Assembly (NCBI GenBank): GCA_024231375.1
Contig: JAAEQP010000537.1
Span: 1-10,703, forward strand
Direction: 5' to 3'
Source: a bacterium
GTDB lineage: Bacteria > Hydrogenedentota > Hydrogenedentia > Hydrogenedentiales > SLHB01
DNA: 10,703 bases
The position numbers were made by a program, and so were the translations under genes. The notes beneath the pieces were generated by a model, which did no database searches, was not told the DNA's origin, and was given only the letters and a program-made list of their open reading frames with translations. Shown here piece after piece: positions 5,942 to 10,703 of the stretch (the first letter of the stretch is position 1; every line of letters begins with the position of its first letter).

Positions 5942-7585
5942 ATGTTTCTCGTAGCAGCGATACTCACGACGGCCGCGGCCGGTCAGGCGCAAGGGGGCGA
6001 GGCCGCTGGGTCCGAATGGGGCCGTCAACCCCTTCGTACCATTCCCATTGCGTACAGGCACGACGGATTCAGCATCTACTTCCACGAAGAACGCCCCATG
6101 ACGCCGGAACGGCTGTGCGAACGGTTCGTGGACCCGCTTGCGGGCACCAATGCCACCATCAATGTGTGGGGCGTGGGGCCGGGCAGCGTGTTCTGCTACG
6201 ACACCAAGGTGGGCGAGGTGTTCGGCGAAGGGTTGACGGACGATCAGCGCGCCATGCTGCGGGAGGGCGATCTGCGGGTCCACGCGAATGTCATGGGACT
6301 CATCGAGTCTGGCAAGGGCCCTTTGCGGATAGCTGTGGAACGGTCCCACGAACTGGGACTGAAACTCATCGCCCGGCTTGAGATAAACCACGAATACGGT
6401 CCCGCTTCCGACGACAACTGGCAGTGGGTGGCCTTCGTCGGCAGCTTCAACAAGACCCATCCCGAATGCCGCATTGGCGACGGCGTACTCCTCGACTTCA
6501 AACACAAGGAAGTCCGCGACTTCAAACTGTCCATCTTCCGCGAAACCTTGGAGGCCGGGGCCGACGGCGTGTCGATCGATCTCGCGGTCTACCCGCCCTT
6601 CTTCGCCGATCCGGAAGCGGGCACGCCCATCATGACCCAGTTCATGCGCGATGTGCGCGCCCTCCTCGACGAATTCACCGGCTACAACGACCCCCGCAAG
6701 GAAATGATGGTGCGGCTCCCCGCACGCAACGCCAACGACTTGGGCCTCGACTGGCAGACGTGGTTGCGCGAGGGGTTGGTCGACTATCTGGTCCCCACCC
6801 ACTACCGCCCCAACGAACAGTTCGACGTCGCTGTGGACGAGTACATTGCCCTGGGCCGCGAAACGAACACCAAGGTCTACCCCTGCATCTGGCAGGTGCT
6901 CGGATTCGTCGATACGGATCCCCGGCCGCAGGACGACGACACGGGCAACCGCCGGTACGACAAACCCAAGACACCCGAGATGTTCAACGCTCAGGCGCTC
7001 CTGTTCCATCGTGCCGGTGCCGAGGGACTCCAACTGGGATTTTCGGAAGACCAGTGGCGGCTGCGCCCGTATCTCAACGACCTGGCCGACGGCGAGAAGA
7101 TGCTGGTGGCCGACAAGCACTATATGGTCGACGTGCTGGGCCACTGTCCCATCGAGTTTCCGCTGCCCGAGATCGCGCCGTTTACCGTCGAGCAGACCGT
7201 CCCCTTGCGCATCGGCGACGACATCCCCGCCGCCCGCGAGAAGGGCTACACCGCCAAAGCCACCATGGTGCTTTACGCCAAGCCCATGCAGACGGGCGAG
7301 ACGCTCCTCGTCTACGTCAACGGCCACGGCCCCATTACCGTTTCCGGTGAGCACGGCGTGCTGGATGCCAACGCGGTTCCTCTGAATCCGCGCAAGATCA
7401 GCGAGAACATATTCGACAAGGAATGGTGGCGCCGGGGCGAACAACGCATGCCCGTGGACGCCAGTTGGTGGACGCTGGGAACGAACGAGATCCGCTTCGA
7501 GTTCACCGGCGCTTCCGCCGACCGCGAGCAGAAGTTCCATATCACCTGGGTGGACCTGCTGCTGGATTACGAAAAGACGGAGTAG
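5942..7585 (+). CDS. Exported TIM-barrel glycoside-hydrolase-like protein
   Basis: This 547-residue protein starts with a short hydrophobic segment (MFLVAAILTTAAAGQAQ, 1-17) that looks like a signal peptide but has no basic residue. The start is forced: an in-frame TAG lies two codons upstream (5936-5938), and GGAGG precedes the ATG. Residues about 33-380 read as a TIM barrel, with strand-like segments GFSIYFHE (42-49), ATINVWGVG (71-79), LKLIARLEINHEYG (140-153), GVSIDLAVYP (209-218), EMMVRLPARN (254-263), VDYLVPTHYRP (280-290) and GLQLGFSED (362-370). Glu147, Glu151 and Asp213 at strand ends are possible catalytic or binding residues. The C-terminal part (about 420-545) is beta-rich, like a jelly-roll. 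It resembles the uncharacterised family-10-like glycosidases common in Planctomycetes-type genomes, but no exact family is claimed. It is the middle gene of the operon. Confidence 0.78.
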   Translation: MFLVAAILTTAAAGQAQGGEAAGSEWGRQPLRTIPIAYRHDGFSIYFHEERPMTPERLCERFVDPLAGTNATINVWGVGPGSVFCYDTKVGEVFGEGLTDDQRAMLREGDLRVHANVMGLIESGKGPLRIAVERSHELGLKLIARLEINHEYGPASDDNWQWVAFVGSFNKTHPECRIGDGVLLDFKHKEVRDFKLSIFRETLEAGADGVSIDLAVYPPFFADPEAGTPIMTQFMRDVRALLDEFTGYNDPRKEMMVRLPARNANDLGLDWQTWLREGLVDYLVPTHYRPNEQFDVAVDEYIALGRETNTKVYPCIWQVLGFVDTDPRPQDDDTGNRRYDKPKTPEMFNAQALLFHRAGAEGLQLGFSEDQWRLRPYLNDLADGEKMLVADKHYMVDVLGHCPIEFPLPEIAPFTVEQTVPLRIGDDIPAAREKGYTAKATMVLYAKPMQTGETLLVYVNGHGPITVSGEHGVLDANAVPLNPRKISENIFDKEWWRRGEQRMPVDASWWTLGTNEIRFEFTGASADREQKFHITWVDLLLDYEKTE

Positions 7586-7617
7586 ACGAACGGCGCCACC
7601 GGTTGGAGGAGATTATC

Positions 7618-8895
7618 ATGAGATCATGCGTTGGACGGTTGCCCGTTCTCATCTGCGCGGTGGCTGTGCTCGCAGGATGCGTTTCATCGCGGACCGGCAG
7701 CGCCGCCAAACTCGTCGGGACGGACGGCATCAGCGATGTCCTTGAGGTCTTCCAGGTAGACAAGAAGAAGCCCTACGTCGTCGAGGGTGTCGAGCGGACC
7801 GTGGGGGCGGGATTCCAACCGTCCGTGACCGCCGATGACAAGGGGAACATCCACGTCTTCTTCCAGGCGCGCCTCGACAGTTCGGACGACCGTGCCGAAA
7901 AACTCATCGGCCACGTGGTGAGCCGCGATTTCGGCCGGACCTTCTCGGACATCCGCTTCGTCAACTCGGTCCCCATGCAGACGTACGCCATTTCCGCGTA
8001 CACGCGCAAATCGCCGTCCGGCAAGCCGCGCATCTCGTTGCTGACAAGCCTGTCCATCGACGAAACCATCGACCGGCTGAAGGCCCCCGCCAGCATCAAG
8101 GAACGGCTCGGCATCGACGTAACCACCTTCTCGCGCCGCGCCGCCACGGTGATTCTGGAGTACTACTCCGACGATGGCGGCGACACGTGGAACCGGAAGG
8201 AGCACATGGGCGTGGCCGACCGCGTTTACGAACGCAACGGCCGCGACTACTATCTGGCGTTCATCAACTGTATCGGCCAGGTGCGGCGGATCGAGGCCGG
8301 TCCCTTCGCGGGCCGCCTCATCCTAGGCGGGCCGCTCCGCGGCGACTACCTCCCCTGTCCCGACCATCCTCACTTCCGGGACTACCCGCCCAGCAGTTCG
8401 CTCATCTTCAGCGACGACGACGGCGAATCCTGGCAGTTCGGTGGTGTTGTCAGCGACGAGACCGCCTTCGAGAACAACGAAGGGTCCGCGACCCCGGTCG
8501 ACGGTGGCCGTCGCATCCTGCTGGCACGACGAAGAAACAAAGCCCCGGCCACCGGCAAAATCATGCATCACAGCGACGACGGCGGCGCAACGTGGGGACC
8601 CGGGTTCGAAACCAGCGTCGCGGCCACACGCTGCCTGCAGGTGCTGGAAAGCCACGGCGACCTCGTCCTGTGTTCCGCGCCCGGTACCCGCAACCGCGCC
8701 AACGGCCGCATCTACGTCAGCCGCGACGCAGGCAAGACCTGGACCTGGAAACTCGTCGACAAAGGTGCCTTCTCCTACAGCACCGTCAACCGCCTGACCG
8801 GCGACTACCTCATCTGCTGCTACAGCCGCGGCCACCACGGCGAACATGGCATCGCGGCCCGCATCTTCTCGGTGGATTGGCTCAACACGGAGTGA
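7618..8895 (+). CDS. Sialidase-like (BNR/Asp-box) lipoprotein
   Basis: This 425-residue protein has a lipoprotein signal peptide with lipobox LAGC (Cys21 lipidated), so it is anchored to a membrane facing outward. It is a six-bladed-propeller type sialidase relative with five Asp-box repeats: SRDFGRTF (102-109), SDDGGDTW (184-191), SDDDGESW (265-272), SDDGGATW (319-326) and SRDAGKTW (368-375). Candidate active-site residues are Glu288 (NNEGS), Arg358/Arg360 (TRNRANG) and the nucleophile-like Tyr387 (FSYST). The usual N-terminal FRIP is replaced by GFQPS (65-69), so one of the carboxylate-binding arginines appears absent and true sialidase activity is unproven. ATG 7618 follows GGAGGAG; the frame is open further upstream inside the preceding gene, but the lipoprotein signal fixes this start. 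It is the last gene of the operon, 32 bases after the TIM-barrel gene. Confidence 0.87.
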   Translation: MRSCVGRLPVLICAVAVLAGCVSSRTGSAAKLVGTDGISDVLEVFQVDKKKPYVVEGVERTVGAGFQPSVTADDKGNIHVFFQARLDSSDDRAEKLIGHVVSRDFGRTFSDIRFVNSVPMQTYAISAYTRKSPSGKPRISLLTSLSIDETIDRLKAPASIKERLGIDVTTFSRRAATVILEYYSDDGGDTWNRKEHMGVADRVYERNGRDYYLAFINCIGQVRRIEAGPFAGRLILGGPLRGDYLPCPDHPHFRDYPPSSSLIFSDDDGESWQFGGVVSDETAFENNEGSATPVDGGRRILLARRRNKAPATGKIMHHSDDGGATWGPGFETSVAATRCLQVLESHGDLVLCSAPGTRNRANGRIYVSRDAGKTWTWKLVDKGAFSYSTVNRLTGDYLICCYSRGHHGEHGIAARIFSVDWLNTE

Positions 8896-8903
8896 TTGCG
8901 GCT

Positions 8904-8941
8904 GGCGGGGGGACGCGTGGCTTCTCCCCTACTCCCCCGCC
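8904..8941. terminator. GC-rich inverted repeat between convergent genes, weak terminator candidate
   Basis: GGCGGGGG (8904-8911) and CCCCCGCC (8934-8941) are an exact 8-bp inverted repeat with a 22-base loop. It lies between the end of the sialidase-like gene (8895) and the end of the UPF0182 gene (8929), overlapping the latter's last codons. No T-run follows on either strand and the loop is long, so this is only a candidate for a shared terminator. Confidence 0.25.
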
Positions 8942-10703
8942 TTGAGCGCCTCACCCAGGGCGTCGAAGGCTTCGCCGAAACCGGTCCAGTCGCCGGACTT
9001 CATGCGTTCCTGGGCTTGACGGTAGAGGTCGCGGGCGCGTTGGTTGGGGTCGTCGCCGGGTTGCGCGAGGGCGGGGACGGCTTCGGCTGGAGGCACGTCG
9101 TCGAAGAGCGCGGCCAGTGCTTGTTCGAGGGTGGGACGCATGGCGACGCGGTCGCCATGGCCGACGACGATCTGCTTCAATTCAGGAATCTTCACTTCGG
9201 GGTCTTCGATGAAGAGGGATTGCAGGTAGATCAAGCCGTCGGCGATGGGCACGGCGGACACGTTGCTCTGGATGACGGCGGACCCGCGTTGTCCCATGAG
9301 GGTGTTGAATTCCGACACGTCCGGGTCCTGGTTGAACCGGCCTTTGGCCTGGTTCGGGCCGTAGGTGTTGCGCTTCTTGGGCAATCGGTAGAGGTGCAAC
9401 TCGCCGTAGTTCGGGCCGTCGCACCGGCCCGCCAGCCACGCGATCATGTTGTCCTTGCCTTCGACCGTGAAGGTCCGCACCAGCAGAAATTCCTCCGGTG
9501 TGCCCGCACCGGGCAACTCCATGACCGGGTACCGCGGGTCTTCGTAGGACGTGCGTTCGCCGTCGGTCACGCGGGGGAAGGTCCACACATCCTCGCCGTT
9601 GTAGAAAACGCGCGCGTCGTCCACGTGGTACTTGTGGTACACGGCCGTTTGGACGCGGAACATGTCTTTCGGATACCGCACGTGGGCCCGCAGGCCCGCG
9701 GGCATATCGTCGATCGACCTCACCAGTGCGGGGAACACCCGTTCGAAAACGCGGAGGATCGGGTCCTCGGCATCGGCGCGGTAGAAGGTGACCGAGCCGT
9801 CGTACGCGTCGACGGTGGCTTTCACGGAATTGCGCCAGTAGTTTGCGATGCCCAGCGCTTCGGAATAGGGAAACCGGCGCGTGATGGTGTACCCGTCGAG
9901 AATCCATACGATGCGGCCTTCGTGGAGGACGGGATAAGGGTCTTCGTCAAAGAACAGAAACGGCGCCAGCTTGGCCACACGGGCGCGCACTTGGCGGAAT
10001 AGGAGAATCCGCGACTCGTCCCTGAACTGTTCCGTGAACAGAATGTCCTTGTCGCCGGTGTGCCATGCCAGCAAGGCGCGGCGGAGCGTGCCGCCCACGG
10101 ACAGCCCGCCCGTGCCTGCGTATCGGTTGAAGAAGTTCTCCGGGTCGCCTGGGTAATCGAACTCGTCCAGGTCGGTATCGACCAAGGCGTAGCCTGTCGT
10201 GTTCTCGCCAAAGTAGATGCGGGGTTCCGCCACTTCGGGCGCGCGGGTCGACACGGGCGGAATGTCGCGAATGAGGAAATCCGGCAACCCGCCCGCCACG
10301 GCGCGATTGGCGAAACTCATGCACAGACCGTACCCGTGCGTGTAATACAGGTGAAGATTGGTCCAGACCCGGTTCTTCTCGGGCAGGCCGTCGACGCCCA
10401 GTTCGCGGGGCGCGATCATGACCGGTCGCAACGCACCGTCCACTTCGTAGCGGTCCACATCCACGCCGTTAAAGGCGTAGTACGACCGAATCCGCTGCTT
10501 CTGGTTGAACATGCTCTGCAACGGGGCAGGATCCCAGACCTGGAGGTTGTCCGTCGTGCCCGCGTGAGCCGCGAGGGTTTCGGCCGTCAAGGCGCCGTCG
10601 CCCGGCCAGGCTTGGGCTTTGACCTCGTCGAGACCATAGGCAATCCGGGTGAACTCGATGTTTCGCGCGATGTAATCCTTCTCGTAGTCCCACTCGTTGG
10701 GCC
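8929..10703 (-). CDS. UPF0182 family membrane protein, C-terminal part (N-terminus beyond window)
   Basis: The frame is open to the right edge, so 590 residues of the C-terminal part are visible. The most upstream codons read NEWDYEKDYIARNIEFTR, which matches the point in UPF0182 (COG1615) proteins just after the N-terminal membrane helices. Further family signatures are NLHLYYTHGYG, IYFGEN, LHEGRIVWILDGYT, ANYWRNSVKATVDAYDG, VRYPKDMFRVQ, YGELHLYRLPKK, and the tail with GDWTGFGEAFDALGEAL. Family members are usually around 900 residues, with about seven membrane helices followed by a large extracytoplasmic part, so roughly a third is missing here. The family has no established function. A TTG at 10590 is not the true start, because the family sequence continues upstream of it. 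The gene is convergent with the sialidase operon, and its promoter lies outside the window. Confidence 0.92.
   Translation of the reverse strand, partial: PNEWDYEKDYIARNIEFTRIAYGLDEVKAQAWPGDGALTAETLAAHAGTTDNLQVWDPAPLQSMFNQKQRIRSYYAFNGVDVDRYEVDGALRPVMIAPRELGVDGLPEKNRVWTNLHLYYTHGYGLCMSFANRAVAGGLPDFLIRDIPPVSTRAPEVAEPRIYFGENTTGYALVDTDLDEFDYPGDPENFFNRYAGTGGLSVGGTLRRALLAWHTGDKDILFTEQFRDESRILLFRQVRARVAKLAPFLFFDEDPYPVLHEGRIVWILDGYTITRRFPYSEALGIANYWRNSVKATVDAYDGSVTFYRADAEDPILRVFERVFPALVRSIDDMPAGLRAHVRYPKDMFRVQTAVYHKYHVDDARVFYNGEDVWTFPRVTDGERTSYEDPRYPVMELPGAGTPEEFLLVRTFTVEGKDNMIAWLAGRCDGPNYGELHLYRLPKKRNTYGPNQAKGRFNQDPDVSEFNTLMGQRGSAVIQSNVSAVPIADGLIYLQSLFIEDPEVKIPELKQIVVGHGDRVAMRPTLEQALAALFDDVPPAEAVPALAQPGDDPNQRARDLYRQAQERMKSGDWTGFGEAFDALGEALKAGE

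Noticed and set aside
5807..7540. Long minus-strand open frame (577 codons) opposite the TIM-barrel gene
   Set aside because: It is a mirror of high-GC codon use; the plus-strand gene has a ribosome site, signal peptide and barrel-like order, and sits in an operon.
7423..7617. Upstream extension of the sialidase-like lipoprotein into the preceding gene
   Set aside because: The lipoprotein signal begins exactly at ATG 7618, after GGAGGAG; an extension would bury the signal.
8896..10002. Plus-strand open frame (368 codons) opposite the UPF0182 gene
   Set aside because: The minus strand has unmistakable UPF0182 signatures over the same bases; this frame has no ribosome site and no motif.
10591..10703. 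Treating the UPF0182 gene as starting at TTG 10590
   Set aside because: The frame continues to the window edge with family-matching sequence (YIARNIEFTR, AYGL), so the gene is partial rather than starting here.
1..10703. Defence system, prophage, CRISPR array or mobile element
   Set aside because: No repeat array, transposase, integrase, nuclease, reverse transcriptase or toxin-antitoxin pair was seen on either strand.

Overview
The window is GC-rich with strongly GC-biased third codon positions and Shine-Dalgarno sites in front of most genes. It looks like a chromosomal segment from an environmental bacterium of the Planctomycetota / Hydrogenedentota / Lentisphaerota kind. That placement is an inference from gene content: secreted TIM-barrel glycosidase-like proteins, a BNR-repeat lipoprotein, a UPF0182 protein and a bacterial glycerol-1-phosphate-dehydrogenase-type enzyme. 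No marker gene fixes the phylum. No tRNA, rRNA, CRISPR array, insertion sequence or phage gene was seen.

Layout. (1) Minus-strand group, 3412 down to 1: a small response-regulator-like protein with a Fis-type helix-turn-helix, then 6 bases later a G1P-dehydrogenase family enzyme with a TTG start, then 33 bases later a secreted glycosidase-like protein cut by the left edge. The spacing suggests one operon. (2) A 161-base divergent intergenic region (3413-3573) with a possible promoter and a 9-bp perfect inverted repeat. (3) A plus-strand membrane protein (3574-4320) facing a small minus-strand membrane protein (4354-4785), with a hairpin between their ends. (4) A divergent region (4786-4914) with the best sigma70-like promoter in the window, driving a plus-strand operon: transglutaminase-like protein (4915-5916), secreted TIM-barrel protein (5942-7585) and sialidase-like BNR lipoprotein (7618-8895), with gaps of 25 and 32 bases. 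(5) A convergent UPF0182 gene (8929 to the right edge, minus).

How the genes may work together. The three-gene plus-strand operon and the left-edge gene all encode exported proteins with hydrolase-like folds, which fits breakdown of external glycans or glycoproteins. The dehydrogenase beside a tiny Fis-type regulator suggests a separately controlled reaction on a glycerol-phosphate-like or other polyol substrate. Coding density is very high and there is no gene-free stretch over 300 bases. The long open frames opposite the real genes (for example 665-2017, 2078-3520, 5807-7540 and 8896-10002) are composition shadows.

Nothing here is a clear new defence or mobile system. The most unusual points are the compact degenerate receiver fused to a Fis domain next to the dehydrogenase, an Asn where the dehydrogenase family usually has a substrate-site Asp, and a set of co-transcribed secreted proteins of unproven activity.
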